Position numbers and translations under genes: made by a program
Assembly: GCA_031555955.1 (NCBI GenBank)
Contig: JAVBTY010000004.1
Location: 1-44,406 of the forward strand
DNA from: Azoarcus sp031555955
GTDB lineage: Bacteria > Pseudomonadota > Gammaproteobacteria > Burkholderiales > Rhodocyclaceae
DNA length: 44,406 nucleotides
Reading direction: 5' to 3'
Shown: positions 33,032 through 43,300 of the stretch, in pieces
Layout: the number at the start of each line of letters is the position of its first letter
Position numbering within the stretch: position 1 is the first letter of the stretch
Notes under the pieces: generated by a model
Database searches by the model: none
The model's input: only the letters and a program-made list of their open reading frames with translations
What the model was told of the DNA's origin: nothing

Positions 33032-34204
33032 TTATATTTGATCCACCACATGTGCCGCCTGCCGGCTGCGCATGCCGCCCGTCACCATCCTGTATTCATA
33101 CAGGCGGCATTCGAGCGACCCATTGAATAACGGCGTGCGGCGACTGGCCTTGAGGCCAATAAGTTTAGGCAGCATCGGATCGCCGCTAAGGAAATGGCAT
33201 CGCCATCCGCTCCAGCGTTTTTTCAGCGCATCGCCCAGGGCCGGGTAAAACGCGGCCAGCTCCTCCGCCTCGCCAATACGCACGCCGTAAGGAGGATTCG
33301 TCACCATGATCCCTTCCTCCGCTGGCGGCAGGCGTTCGAGCAGGTCGGCCCGCTCAAGCGTCACGCAGCCAGCGATGCCTGCCGCCTCAAGCGTCGCCCG
33401 GCTGCGCCGCACCTGCTCGCCGACGATATCGGAACCATAAACGGGCAATAAACGCGCCGTCTGGCGGCGTTTTTCAGCCGCGCCACGCAATGCGCTCCAG
33501 ACGGCGCGGTCAAAAAGACGCAGGCGCTCGAAAGCGAAACGCCGCCCCAGCCCCGGAGCGATATCAAGGGCGATCTGAACGGCCTCCAGCAGAAAGGTGC
33601 CGCTGCCGCACATCGGATCGACCAGCGCCTCGTCCGGACGCCAGCCGGACAGGCGCAGGATTCCGGCCGCAAGATTCTCCTTCAGCGGCGCTTCCACCGC
33701 TGCCGCCTTGAAGCCGCGCCGGTACAGCGGTTCGCCGGAAGTGTCGATATACAGCGTCACCGTATCGGCGGTGAGGAAGGCATGGATGCGCACCGCAGGC
33801 GCGGCGGTATCGACGCTGGGCCGCCGCCCGTGCACGGCGCGGAAGTGATCGCACACCGCATCCTTGATGCGTAGCGTGATGAATTCCAGGCTCTTCAGCG
33901 GTGATTTCTGCGCGGTGATGAAAACGCGAAGGGTGTCGTCCGGCGTAAACCACTTTGCCCAGGTCACACCGTAAGCCAGTCTGTAAATATCATCCTCGCT
34001 CCGGTAGCGTCCGGCGGCCACCTGCCACATCACGCGCGTGGCAAGGCGGCTTTCCAGATTGGCGCGGTAGCACGCGGGCCAGTCCCCCTGCCACATCACG
34101 CCGCCATGAACGGTATCGGCCGCGCCCGCGCCGCATCCGCGCAGCTCGTCCGCCAGCAGGGATTCCAGTCCGCGTGGACAGGGAGAAAAAAAACGTTCAG
34201 TCAC
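33032..34204 (-). CDS. rlmL: THUMP-domain class I rRNA methyltransferase (RlmL-type)
   Basis: 390 residues. N-terminal ferredoxin-like/THUMP region (FFSPCPRGLESLLADELRG start), then the SAM-dependent methyltransferase with VDPMCGSGTFLLEAV (SAM loop) and catalytic MVTNPPYGVRIG. This matches the N-terminal m2G2445 half of E. coli RlmKL. The RlmK half is absent, as in many Betaproteobacteria. The product would methylate 23S rRNA at G2445. A YpsC-like annotation is equivalent. Confidence 0.88.
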   Translation of the reverse strand: MTERFFSPCPRGLESLLADELRGCGAGAADTVHGGVMWQGDWPACYRANLESRLATRVMWQVAAGRYRSEDDIYRLAYGVTWAKWFTPDDTLRVFITAQKSPLKSLEFITLRIKDAVCDHFRAVHGRRPSVDTAAPAVRIHAFLTADTVTLYIDTSGEPLYRRGFKAAAVEAPLKENLAAGILRLSGWRPDEALVDPMCGSGTFLLEAVQIALDIAPGLGRRFAFERLRLFDRAVWSALRGAAEKRRQTARLLPVYGSDIVGEQVRRSRATLEAAGIAGCVTLERADLLERLPPAEEGIMVTNPPYGVRIGEAEELAAFYPALGDALKKRWSGWRCHFLSGDPMLPKLIGLKASRRTPLFNGSLECRLYEYRMVTGGMRSRQAAHVVDQI

Positions 34205-34642
34205 GTCAGACTCCAGAAAGGAAAACCGGCATTCCCGCAGATGCGGCCAGCCTTTGCGGCAAGCACCTGCATACTCCCGAAGCCCGCCACCCCTTTGCTG
34301 AAAATATTTTCTATGCTCACGTTCTGAATATCCTGTGATTCAGCCCGGAAAAAGCGGGCGGATATAAGGATTCTATCTATTCATGACACATTGTTCTGCT
34401 TTTTTCATAGCCCGGGGAACTGATAGAATCGTCCGCCGCCCATAACCGGACTCTGCCGGACAGCGCCCGGGGGAATATCGCTGCACCTCCATCCCGGCGC
34501 CCGCCGTCCGGTTTTTATCCGGCGCCAGTTCCCATGAAAGCTTTCAGGCAGCTCCCCGTACCTGAAAACCTGAAACCCGTGGCATCGCAGCGTGCCGCCC
34601 ATTCCGGCAAAACGCTGAAAAAAGGGGGTATCGCACATCACC
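34205..34642. other. Divergent intergenic region upstream of the EIIC-EAL gene
   Basis: No gene is supported over about 440 nt. The stretch 34300-34430 is clearly more AT-rich than its flanks and holds a TAGAAT -10-like hexamer at 34424-34429. The 17-nt spacing would require TTTTTC (34401-34406) as a poor -35. The rlmL promoter must also lie here. A start at 34534 is out of frame with the EIIC-EAL gene and unconvincing. Confidence 0.4.
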
Positions 34643-36853
34643 ATGAGCGCGCTGCGAAAAACGATCCGGGACCGGCTCGGCCGCATCTATGCGAACACCA
34701 CGCCGGCATGGGCCTACAACCCCACCATGCTGGCCATCCGCAACGGCCTGCTGCTGGCGCTGCCGCTGGTCATGGCCGGTTCCATCGCGCTGCTGCTCAA
34801 CAACCTGCCTGTTCCCGCCTACCAGCAGGCAATGGAATCCCTGTTCGGCCCCGGATGGCGCACATTCGGCGCCACGGTCTGGAACGGCACCTTCGGCGTT
34901 CTTGCGTTGCTGATGCTCTACAGCATCAGCCAGCATCTGACCCTGCACCATAACCAGCAGCATCCGCTGGAGCCCATCAGTCCCATCATTACGGCGCTGG
35001 TCAGCTTCGCCTGTCTGGTCATCATCACACCCGCGGCCGACGGCGCGGGACTGGCCGCGAAGTGGACCGGCGCTGGCGGCCTGTTCGTCAGCATCGTCAC
35101 CGCGCTGCTGGCCACGCGGCTCTTCCTGGCGCTGGCCCGCAGCAGGTTCCTGCATTTTTCCCTTTACGCGGAAGGCGCCGATTCGGCCATTCCACAGGCT
35201 TTTTCCTGTCTGGCCCCCGGTATCGCAACGATTTTCGTATTCGCCTTCATCAGGCTTTTTTTCGACGCCTTTACCGGCAGCAGCGTGCATCAGGCCCTGC
35301 ACGATCTCATCCTGTATCCCTTTTCGCTTTTTCAGGATGCCCTCGGCACCAGCGCCGCCTATGTCCTGATCTGTCAGCTGCTCTGGTTTGTCGGCATTCA
35401 TGGCGCCAATGTCCTTGATCCGGTCACGCACCAGTTCTACGAACTGGCCTCCCAGGAAAACCTGGCCGCGCTGGCCGTCGGTCTGCCAATGCCGCACACG
35501 ATCACCAAGCTTTTTCTCGATGTGTTCGTATACATGGGCGGCGCGGGTTCATCGCTCTGCCTGCTGGCCGCACTGCTGATCGCAAGCCGGAATAACGGCA
35601 GCCGCAAGCTGGCGCAGATTTCCCTGCTGCCGGGCGTTTTCAACATCAACGAACTGCTGCTGTTCGGCCTGCCGGTGATCCTGAATCCGGTTTTTCTCAT
35701 TCCGTTCATTCTCGTTCCGCTGGTTCTGGCCTGCAGCAGCTATCTGGTGATTTATCTCGGCATCGTTCCGGGCCCGAGCATCATCGTGGACTGGACCACT
35801 CCCCCCATCATCAGCGGCTATATCGCAACCGGTTCGATGCTGGGCAGCCTGCTGCAATGCTTCAACCTTGTCCTGGGCACGGCCATCTACATCCCGTTCG
35901 TCAGGCTGTCGGACCGCATCAAGGCCAACCGCCTGAAAACAGCCATGAGCGGCCTGATGGAAGTCGCCTGCGGCAATACGGTCAGCCTCTCGGGCAAAAA
36001 GTGTCTCGACCGCGAAGACGAGATCGGCACGCTGGCGCGCGCGCTGGCGAGCGACCTGCAGACCGCACTGCGAACCGGCGTGGGGCTCTGCCTGGAATAC
36101 CAGCCGCAGATCAACCACATTACCGGCCGGGTGATCGGAGCCGAAGCGCTGGTGCGCTGGCGCCACCCCGCCTACGGACCGATTCCGGCGCCAGTCATGG
36201 TTGCGGTATCGGAGGACGGCGATTTCATCGGCCCCCTCGGAGAATGGGTGCTGAACGAAGCCTGCGCCGAGCGGCGGCGCTGGCACGACAAGGGACTCGA
36301 CGACGCTTTCGAAATATCGGTCAACGTGTCCGTGCTGCAGCTCGATGACGTCATGCTGCCGCGGAAGATAGACGCCTGCCTCAAAAAGCACGATCTGCCA
36401 CCCTACATGCTTGGCATCGAGGTCACCGAATCAGTCGCGCTGGCCCCGGACACCATACATAACCAGACGCTGCACGCCATCCACCGTCTCGGCATCGGCG
36501 TTTCGATCGATGATTTCGGCATGGGCCACAGCTCCCTGCTTTATCTGAAGCATTTCCCCGTCAGCACGCTCAAGATCGACAAGGTGCTGAGCAAGGACGT
36601 GGAGAACGACCATACCTGCGCAGAAATCATCACCACGATCGTCGACCTGTGCCACACCCTGCATGTCGATATCGTGGTCGAATTCATCGAAAACCAGGAG
36701 CAGATCACCCTGCTCAGGGAACTGGGATGCCACATCTTCCAGGGCTACTTCTTCAGCAAACCGCTGCCAGGCGAACAGCTGCTGGACTACGCAAACCGCA
36801 CGAACGCCCAGGCCGATGCCGCCAGCGCATGGGCGCTGCCGCACGCCACCTGA
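34643..36853 (+). CDS. PTS EIIC (cellobiose/chitobiose type)-EAL c-di-GMP phosphodiesterase fusion
   Basis: 736 residues. Residues about 1-430 are a multi-helix sugar-permease EIIC of the lactose/cellobiose/diacetylchitobiose family, with the signature WFVGIHGANVLDPV and the ILNPVFLIPFI segment. No EIIA or EIIB domain is attached. After a linker, residues about 470-725 form an EAL domain that keeps the catalytic and Mg2+ residues: E501 in EALVRW, N in SVNVS, E in EVTES, D623/D624 in DDFGMGHSS, K in LKID, E in VEFIEN and Q in QGYFF. No GGDEF domain is present. The likely role is a membrane sensor in which sugar binding to EIIC controls c-di-GMP hydrolysis. It is followed 12 nt later by a ChiP-like porin. 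The Shine-Dalgarno is weak (AGGGGG 14 nt upstream). Confidence 0.88.
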   Translation: MSALRKTIRDRLGRIYANTTPAWAYNPTMLAIRNGLLLALPLVMAGSIALLLNNLPVPAYQQAMESLFGPGWRTFGATVWNGTFGVLALLMLYSISQHLTLHHNQQHPLEPISPIITALVSFACLVIITPAADGAGLAAKWTGAGGLFVSIVTALLATRLFLALARSRFLHFSLYAEGADSAIPQAFSCLAPGIATIFVFAFIRLFFDAFTGSSVHQALHDLILYPFSLFQDALGTSAAYVLICQLLWFVGIHGANVLDPVTHQFYELASQENLAALAVGLPMPHTITKLFLDVFVYMGGAGSSLCLLAALLIASRNNGSRKLAQISLLPGVFNINELLLFGLPVILNPVFLIPFILVPLVLACSSYLVIYLGIVPGPSIIVDWTTPPIISGYIATGSMLGSLLQCFNLVLGTAIYIPFVRLSDRIKANRLKTAMSGLMEVACGNTVSLSGKKCLDREDEIGTLARALASDLQTALRTGVGLCLEYQPQINHITGRVIGAEALVRWRHPAYGPIPAPVMVAVSEDGDFIGPLGEWVLNEACAERRRWHDKGLDDAFEISVNVSVLQLDDVMLPRKIDACLKKHDLPPYMLGIEVTESVALAPDTIHNQTLHAIHRLGIGVSIDDFGMGHSSLLYLKHFPVSTLKIDKVLSKDVENDHTCAEIITTIVDLCHTLHVDIVVEFIENQEQITLLRELGCHIFQGYFFSKPLPGEQLLDYANRTNAQADAASAWALPHAT

Positions 36854-36865
36854 CGCCCTGATTCA

Positions 36866-38266
36866 ATGACGCTTTCCGCACATTTCCCGCGTGGCGATGC
36901 CTTCCGTTCGTCACTCTGTGGTTTTTTCCATCTGCTGCTTTCCCTAACCACGCTGCCGCTGGCATACGCGGTGGATGCCGGTGATGGAAACCCGCCCGCC
37001 CCTTTCTGGCGCGACGCGGAACTGAAGGGCAATGCCTTTTACTTTCACCGCCACCGGGAGCGCTACCAGATCGAAACCGGGCAGTACGAAAATCTTCTGC
37101 ACCATTCCACGCTGCAGACAAACCTCGAATTCAGCTCCGGCCTCATCGAAGAAACGGCGGGCGTCGATCTGGCCTGGTTCGCTACGACCGATGTCGAAAA
37201 CACCGGCCTTCCCGTGCATGAAATCAGCTTTTTCCCGTGGCGCGATCCCTGGTCCCCGGACCCGACCCAGGAGGACGCGCGCAGCGGCGGCTCACTCTAC
37301 CGGGCGCACCTGCGGCTCAGGCACAGCGGCGCCTGGGCGAAGCTCGGCTATTTCCAGCCCTCCGGCCCCGGCGTGCTCGGCGTCAACTGGTCCCTGCTGC
37401 CCGGCACCTACCGGGGCGTGGAAGGCGGTGGGCAGATCGGCGCGCTTTCCCTCGCGGCGGCGTATGTCACCGGCTACAAGGCCCCGTGGTTTCAGGACGT
37501 TTACGCCTTCCGGCAGAACGATGGCGCGACGGCGGTCGACTTCCTGTGGTCGGCGGGCGCGCGCTACGCCTTCAGCCCCGCGCTGTCGGCGGAACTGGCC
37601 TGGGGCGGCTCGGAGAACTACCTCAGGAACGCGCACCTGAAGATCAGACTGGACCAGCTGGCCGACGCGGCGCTCCCGTTCTACCTGAGCTACCAGCTCT
37701 ACGCGATGGCGGACAGCGACAACGCCGCGCCGGTGAACGACAACTTTTCGGGCACGGCCTGGCAGCATTACCTCGCCGCGCAGTACCGCCCCGGCTCCTG
37801 GAGCCTGCGGGCGGAATTCCTCCACACCCGCGCGCCGATGGACCGCCCCGAAAACGTCGGCTATTTCGCCTACCGCCTCACCAGCGCCTATGGCGGTTCG
37901 AACGGCGCTTACGAACCGTGGTGGGACACCCGCTCCGACTGGAACCACCACAAGGAAAGCGCCCTGTTCGCCGACGTTTCGCGCACGTTCGGCGACATCG
38001 GACTGCCCGGCTGGAGCGCCGGTCTTTCCTTTGCGCGCGGCTGGGGCGGCAGGGCCTACGGTTATTCCGGAACGCTGCGGGAGCATGCTTACGCCATCGA
38101 CCTCGGATACGCTGTCGCCAGCGGCCCCCTGAAGGGAGCCCGCGCCGCCCTGCACTACATCCGCTACGACAACGAAACCAGCCTGCCGAGCTGGACCGTT
38201 TTCAGGAACGCGTTCCAGGACGAGCGCGACATCAAGTTCATCGTCACCCTGCCCTGGAATTCCTGA
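36866..38266 (+). CDS. OprD/ChiP-family outer-membrane porin
   Basis: 466 residues. The signal peptide ends near PLAYA (about 34) and the mature barrel begins DAGDGNPPAPFWRDAEL, rich in aromatic beta-strands, ending FIVTLPWNS. OprD-family hallmarks include FWRDAELKGNAFYF, LGVNWSLLPGTYRG and KESALFADVSRTFGD. Length is close to E. coli chitoporin ChiP (about 468). The neighbour's EIIC is of the type that carries chitobiose or cellobiose, so oligosaccharide uptake is a reasonable inference. The family also includes amino-acid and peptide porins. Confidence 0.82.
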   Translation: MTLSAHFPRGDAFRSSLCGFFHLLLSLTTLPLAYAVDAGDGNPPAPFWRDAELKGNAFYFHRHRERYQIETGQYENLLHHSTLQTNLEFSSGLIEETAGVDLAWFATTDVENTGLPVHEISFFPWRDPWSPDPTQEDARSGGSLYRAHLRLRHSGAWAKLGYFQPSGPGVLGVNWSLLPGTYRGVEGGGQIGALSLAAAYVTGYKAPWFQDVYAFRQNDGATAVDFLWSAGARYAFSPALSAELAWGGSENYLRNAHLKIRLDQLADAALPFYLSYQLYAMADSDNAAPVNDNFSGTAWQHYLAAQYRPGSWSLRAEFLHTRAPMDRPENVGYFAYRLTSAYGGSNGAYEPWWDTRSDWNHHKESALFADVSRTFGDIGLPGWSAGLSFARGWGGRAYGYSGTLREHAYAIDLGYAVASGPLKGARAALHYIRYDNETSLPSWTVFRNAFQDERDIKFIVTLPWNS

Positions 38267-38499
38267 CAGGACTGCCGCAGAACACCCTGCTCCATCCCGT
38301 GCGAACAGGAAAAAGCCCTGGCGCGCGAGCATCCAGAAAGCCCCCATATACCCGCAGGTTCCGCTGATATCACCGGCCCCCGACCAGCCCGGCATCAGAT
38401 TCAATTCTCATTTACGAAACAGCTTTCACACAAACATAAAAAACTTGAATGTCGCGGCTTGTAGAAAAACCGTACATTGTCCCTCCAGAAAAAAAGCCC

Positions 38500-38545
38500 G
38501 GAAAATCGCCAGGCATCCGCATCCATGCCTGCGTACTGATTTTCC
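38500..38545 (+). other. Two-tier stem-loop
   Basis: GGAAAATC (38500-38507) pairs perfectly with GATTTTCC (38538-38545). Inside it AGGCAT (38511-38516) pairs with ATGCCT (38525-38530) around an 8-nt loop. The symmetrical helix with an internal loop suggests a folded RNA rather than a protein-binding site. No family recognised. Confidence 0.35.
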
Positions 38546-38595
38546 CCGGCATTGAACCGCACATGAAAATCCCATGTTCCTTCGCATCTTCATAT

Positions 38596-38630
38596 CATGC
38601 GAAAACGCCCATTCCGGGCGTTTTCGCATG
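38596..38630 (+). terminator. Bidirectional-type terminator hairpin
   Basis: A perfect 15-bp inverted repeat, CATGCGAAAACGCCC (38596-38610) with GGGCGTTTTCGCATG (38616-38630), has a 5-nt loop ATTCC. The core is a CGCCC/GGGCG stem with an A4 tract before and a T4 tract after, the layout of terminators that act in both directions. It is 330 nt after the porin stop and 94 nt before the adaptor gene. Confidence 0.65.
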
Positions 38631-38723
38631 TCATCCGGGAATTACCGCCCCCCTCAGCGGTCAATGCTGCCGGTTGCCCGACAACCTGATCCAACGCACC
38701 GAAAGCCACCGGGAGAAAAAAAC

Positions 38724-40355
38724 ATGCGCGCGCTGATAACCGGAGCCATGATTGCCCTGCTTGCCGCCTGCGGAAAGGAAGCGCCGCCGCCTGCGGCGCG
38801 TCCGCCGGTGGATGTCACCGTACAGACCGTCGCACCGCAGGACGCACCTGCCGTTTTCGAGTTCGTCGGACAGACCGAAAGCTCGCAGCAGGTCGAAATC
38901 CGCGCCCGGGTTTCCGGCTTTCTTGAACGGCGGATGTATACGGAAGGCTCTCCGGTCAAGGCCGGGCAGGTGCTGTTCGTGATGGACAAAAAACCTTTCG
39001 AGGCCGAACTGACGGCGGCGCGCGCGGAACGATCCGAGCAGGAGGCGCGGCTGACCGTGGCGCGGCAGAACCTGGCCCGCATCAAACCGCTCGCGGCGCA
39101 GAACGCCCTGTCGCAGAAAGATCTCGACGACGCCACCGGGCAGGAACAAAGCGCCGCCGCCGCGCTGGAGGCCGCGCGCGCAAAAGTGACCGATGCGGAA
39201 CTGAACCTGAGCTACTGCACCATTTCATCGCCGGTCGACGGCCTCTCCTCCTTCGCCAAGCAGCAGAACGGCAGCTACATCGATCCGCAGAACAGCCTGC
39301 TGACCTATGTGGCCCGGCTCAGCCCGATGCGGGTCAATTTCAGCCTGTCGGAAAACGAGATCCTGCGTCTGCGTGACGACCAGGGCAAAGGCAGGCTGAA
39401 ACTGCCTCCGCGCGAGAACATGGAAGTCGAAGTCAGGCTTGCCGACGGAACAACGTTTCCTTCACGCGGGCGCATCACGTTTGCCGACGCGGCATTCAGC
39501 GACGAAACCGGCACCTATCTGGTGCGCGCCGACGTCGACAACGCACAGGGCAGCCTGCGCCCCGGCCAGTTCGTACGCGTGCGCCTGCTGGGCGCGGTGC
39601 GCCCGGGCAGCTTCGTGCTGCCGCAGCGGGCGGTTCAGCAGGGGCCGCGCGGTGAATTCGTCTGGATCGTGGATCAGGACGGCAAAGCCGAACAGCGCGT
39701 GGTAACGGTGGGCGACTGGCTGGGCGATAGCTGGGTGATCCGCGACGGCCTGCACGCAAATGAACGCGTGGTGGTGGATGGCGCGCTCAGGGTCACGCCG
39801 GGCGCGCAGCTCAAGGCCACGGCGGCAGCGCAGGCAGGCAGCAGCAGCGCGGGCGGAAATCCGGGCCCGGCATCCGGACAGACCGCGCCTGCCGCGGCCA
39901 CACTGATGCCGCAAGCCGTCGCGGCCATAACGGCATCAGCGGGTGCGGATGGTCATGCAGCCAGCGGATCCCCCAACGACGTATTCAGCGGTACGCCCAA
40001 AACCCCGCCCGTATCCGCCCCCGGCGCAGAACATGACATGGCGCGCGCCGTGGTGCGTTTTGCCCACTCCAGCACGGTATTCGATGCCGAAAACGCAAAA
40101 ATACTGGCGGATATCGCCGCGCGGCTTGCCGCATCGCCGCAATCCCGCGTGACGCTGACGGGCTACGCCGACCGCAGCGGCAGCCCCGCCAGAAACGCGA
40201 CGCTGGCGCGCATGCGCGCGGAGGCGGTGCGCGGAGCGCTGTATGTCGCGGGAGTCAAGGAAGCGCAGGTGGACATGCGCGCGCCGGCGGCAATTACCGG
40301 CAGCGGCAGCGATGAGGAAGCGCGCCGGGTCGAACTCACCCTTACAACCCGCTGA
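38724..40355 (+). CDS. RND efflux periplasmic adaptor lipoprotein with C-terminal OmpA domain
   Basis: 543 residues from ATG 38724 (GGGAG 8 nt upstream). The lipobox LLAAC puts the lipidated Cys at 16. Residues about 35-370 are a complete MexA/AcrA-type adaptor: VEIRARVSGFLERRMYTEG (lipoyl half), coiled-coil hairpin, LSYCTISSPVDGLSS, and membrane-proximal FVWIVDQDGKAEQRVV. An Ala/Gly/Pro/Ser-rich linker (about 375-438) leads to an OmpA-like domain (439-543) with VRFAHSSTVFDAEN, GYADRSGSPARN and LARMRAEAV. D483 and R498 are 15 apart, like the two residues that bind diaminopimelate in OmpA. The extra domain would let the adaptor hold on to peptidoglycan. It is followed 15 nt later by the RND pump. 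Confidence 0.92.
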   Translation: MRALITGAMIALLAACGKEAPPPAARPPVDVTVQTVAPQDAPAVFEFVGQTESSQQVEIRARVSGFLERRMYTEGSPVKAGQVLFVMDKKPFEAELTAARAERSEQEARLTVARQNLARIKPLAAQNALSQKDLDDATGQEQSAAAALEAARAKVTDAELNLSYCTISSPVDGLSSFAKQQNGSYIDPQNSLLTYVARLSPMRVNFSLSENEILRLRDDQGKGRLKLPPRENMEVEVRLADGTTFPSRGRITFADAAFSDETGTYLVRADVDNAQGSLRPGQFVRVRLLGAVRPGSFVLPQRAVQQGPRGEFVWIVDQDGKAEQRVVTVGDWLGDSWVIRDGLHANERVVVDGALRVTPGAQLKATAAAQAGSSSAGGNPGPASGQTAPAAATLMPQAVAAITASAGADGHAASGSPNDVFSGTPKTPPVSAPGAEHDMARAVVRFAHSSTVFDAENAKILADIAARLAASPQSRVTLTGYADRSGSPARNATLARMRAEAVRGALYVAGVKEAQVDMRAPAAITGSGSDEEARRVELTLTTR

Positions 40356-40370
40356 CCGGGGGAATCCGCC

Positions 40371-43300
40371 ATGAAATTCTCCCATTTCTTCATAGACCGG
40401 CCCATTTTCGCCTCGGTCATTTCCATCATCCTGGTGATCGCCGGCGCGGTGGCGATGTTCAATCTGCCGGTGGCGCAGTACCCGGACATCACTCCGCCGT
40501 CGATCACGGTCACCGCCAGCTTCCCCGGCGCCAGCTCCGAGGTGGTGGCGCAGAACGTCGCCGCGCCGATCGAGCAGCAGGTCAACGGCGCCGACAACAT
40601 GATGTACATGTACTCGGCAAGTTCCTCCACCGGCAACATGACGCTGACGACGTATTTCGAGATCGGCACCGATCCGGAGCTGGCGCAGGTCGACGTGCAG
40701 AACCGCGTCAATCTGGCGCTGCCGCTGCTGCCGGAGGCGGTGACGCAGCAGGGCGTATCGGTACAGAAGCGCTCCAGCGCCTTCATGATGGTGATCGCGA
40801 TCTATTCGCCGGACAACAGCTACGACGAAAGCTACATCGCCAACTACGCCAACATCTACGTGCTCGACGCGCTCAAGCGCATTCCCGGAGCCAACCAGTC
40901 AGCAATTTTCGGCACGCCGGACTACGCCATGCGGCTGTGGCTGAAGCCGGACCGCATGGCGAGTCTGGGCGTTACCGTGGACGACGTGCAGTCGGCGGTC
41001 GCCAACCAGAACCAGCAGTTTTCCGCCGGGCGGATCGGGCAGGCGCCCACCCCCGGGCCCGTCGAGCAGACCTTTCCGGTCGCAACGCTCGGACGCCTGA
41101 CCGAGCCTTCACAGTTCGACAACATCATCCTGCGCGCCGAAAGCGCCGGAGCCTCCATCGTGCGCGTCAAGGACATCGGCCGCGCCGCGCTCGGGCAGAA
41201 AGACTATTCCCTGCGCGGGCGCTACAACGGCAAAACGGCCACCCTGATGGCGGTGTACCAGCAGCCGGGAGCCAACGCGCTGGAAGTCTCCAGGCTGGTC
41301 AGGGCCAAGCTCGAAGAACTGAAAAAGAGTTTTCCGCAGGGGATGGAATACGACATCGCGCTCGACACCACTACCTTCGTCAAGGAATCGATCGCCGAGG
41401 TTGGCCACACCTTCCGCGACGCCGTCATTCTCGTCATCCTCGTGGTGTTCCTGTTCCTGCAAAGCTTCCGCGCCACGCTGGTGCCGATCCTTGCCGTGCC
41501 GGTGTCCATCATCGGCGCGTTCATCGGCATGACCGCGTTCGGCTTCTCCATCAACATGCTGACCCTGTTCGCCATGGTGCTGGCGATCGGGATCGTGGTC
41601 GATGACGCCATCGTGGTGATCGAAAACGTAGAACGCAACATGAACGAATTCGGCCTCGCGCCGAAGGATGCGGCGAAAAAGGCGATGAACGAGGTCGGCG
41701 GACCGGTGATCGCCATCGTGCTCGTGCTGTGCGCGGTATTCATCCCGGTGGCCTTCCTTTCCGGCATCACCGGGCAGATGTACAAGCAGTTCGCGGTGAC
41801 GATCGCCGTGTCGGTAGTGCTTTCGGGCATCGTCGCGCTGACGCTGTCGCCCGCGCTGGCCGCCCTGCTGCTCAAGCCGGGCAAACATGAAAAACACGGC
41901 TTCTTCAAATGGTTCAACAACGGCTTCGACCATCTCACCAGCGGCTATTCATGGGTCTGCCGCCTGGCGATCAAGCGCGCGGGTTTTGCGTTCGCGCTCA
42001 TCATCGGGATGCTGGCGCTCACTTACGGGCTGTTCGCCAGAATCCCGTCGTCCTTCCTGCCGGTGGAAGACCAGGGCTACCTGCTCGGCGCCATCATCAT
42101 GCCGGACGCCGCCAGCCTGGACCGCACCCAGGAAGTGGCGAAAAAGGCGGAAGAGTGGCTGATGAAAGACCCGGCGGTGAAAACGGTATCCGCGCCAATC
42201 GGCTACAGCCTGATCGATTCGCAGAACAAGGCCAACGCGGGCACGCTGTTCATCACGCTGAAAGATTTCGCCGAGCGCAAGGGCCGCGATGCCGCGCAGG
42301 TCATCGCCGACGCCATGCGCGAGTTTTCACAGATCCGCGAAGGCGTGGTCATCCCCATCAACCCGCCTTCCATCCCGGGTCTGGGCACGACCGGCGGTTT
42401 CGAGTTCTGGCTGCAAAGCCAGGGGGACGCCAGCCTGCAGAAACTGGAGGAGATCACGCGCGCCTTCATCGCCGAAGCGCACTCGCATCCGGAGCTTGTG
42501 GGGGTGAATTCGACGATCAATACGCGCTCGCGCCAGCTGCTCGTGGACGTCGACCGCGAGCGCGCCGAAACGCAGGGCGTCAAGGTGCAGGACGTGTACT
42601 CCGCGCTGCAGGTCATGTTCGGTTCGCTCTACGTCAGCCAGTTTCCCAAGAACAGCCGGCTGTTCCAGGTCATCCTGCAGGCCGAGCCGGATTACCGCAC
42701 CAGGCCAGAGGATCTGTCCCAGCTGTACGTACGCAACAGCCAGGGCACGATGGTGCCGATCAAGGCGGTGACGACATCGCGTTATGTTTCCGGCGCTGAC
42801 ATCGTCACGCGCTTCAACAACTTCCCCGCCGCCAAGATCATCGGCAACGCCGCGCCCGGCTACAGTTCGGGCCAGGCGATCGCGGCGATGGAAGAGATCG
42901 CGCGCAAGGTGATGCCATCCGATTTCGGCTACGCCTGGAGCGGACAGGCCTACGAGGAAAAGCAGGCCGGTTCCACCGCCGCCATGGTGTTCGCCTTCGC
43001 GCTGGTCATGGTGTTCCTGATCCTGGCCGCGCAGTACGAAAAGTGGTCGCTGCCTTTCGGCGTGCTGCTCGCCGTGCCGTTCGCCCTGTTCGGCGCACTG
43101 GTGGCCATCTTTTTGCGCGGCACCGAAAACGACGTCTACTTCCAGATCGGTCTGACCGTGCTGATCGCACTGGCGGCGAAGAACGCCATTCTGATCTTCG
43201 AGTTCGCCGTCGAACTGCGCGAGAAGGAAGGCAAATCCCCGATGGAAGCCGCGCTGGAAGCGGCCAGACTGCGTCTGCGCCCCATCATCATGACTTCGCT

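Larger units (their letters stand above)
38267..38723. other. Structured intergenic region before the efflux operon
   Basis: About 460 nt with no convincing gene. The small ORFs on either strand have no ribosome binding site or recognisable product. The part from about 38400 to 38640 is AT-rich and holds two hairpins (38500-38545 and 38596-38630). They could be part of a small RNA, of the porin operon's 3' end or of an attenuator for the RND operon. Confidence 0.45.

Noticed and set aside
38426..38736. Small ORFs on both strands (67 and 95 codons) in the gap before the efflux operon
   Set aside because: They cross the hairpins, have no ribosome binding sites or family resemblance, and one runs into the adaptor gene out of frame.
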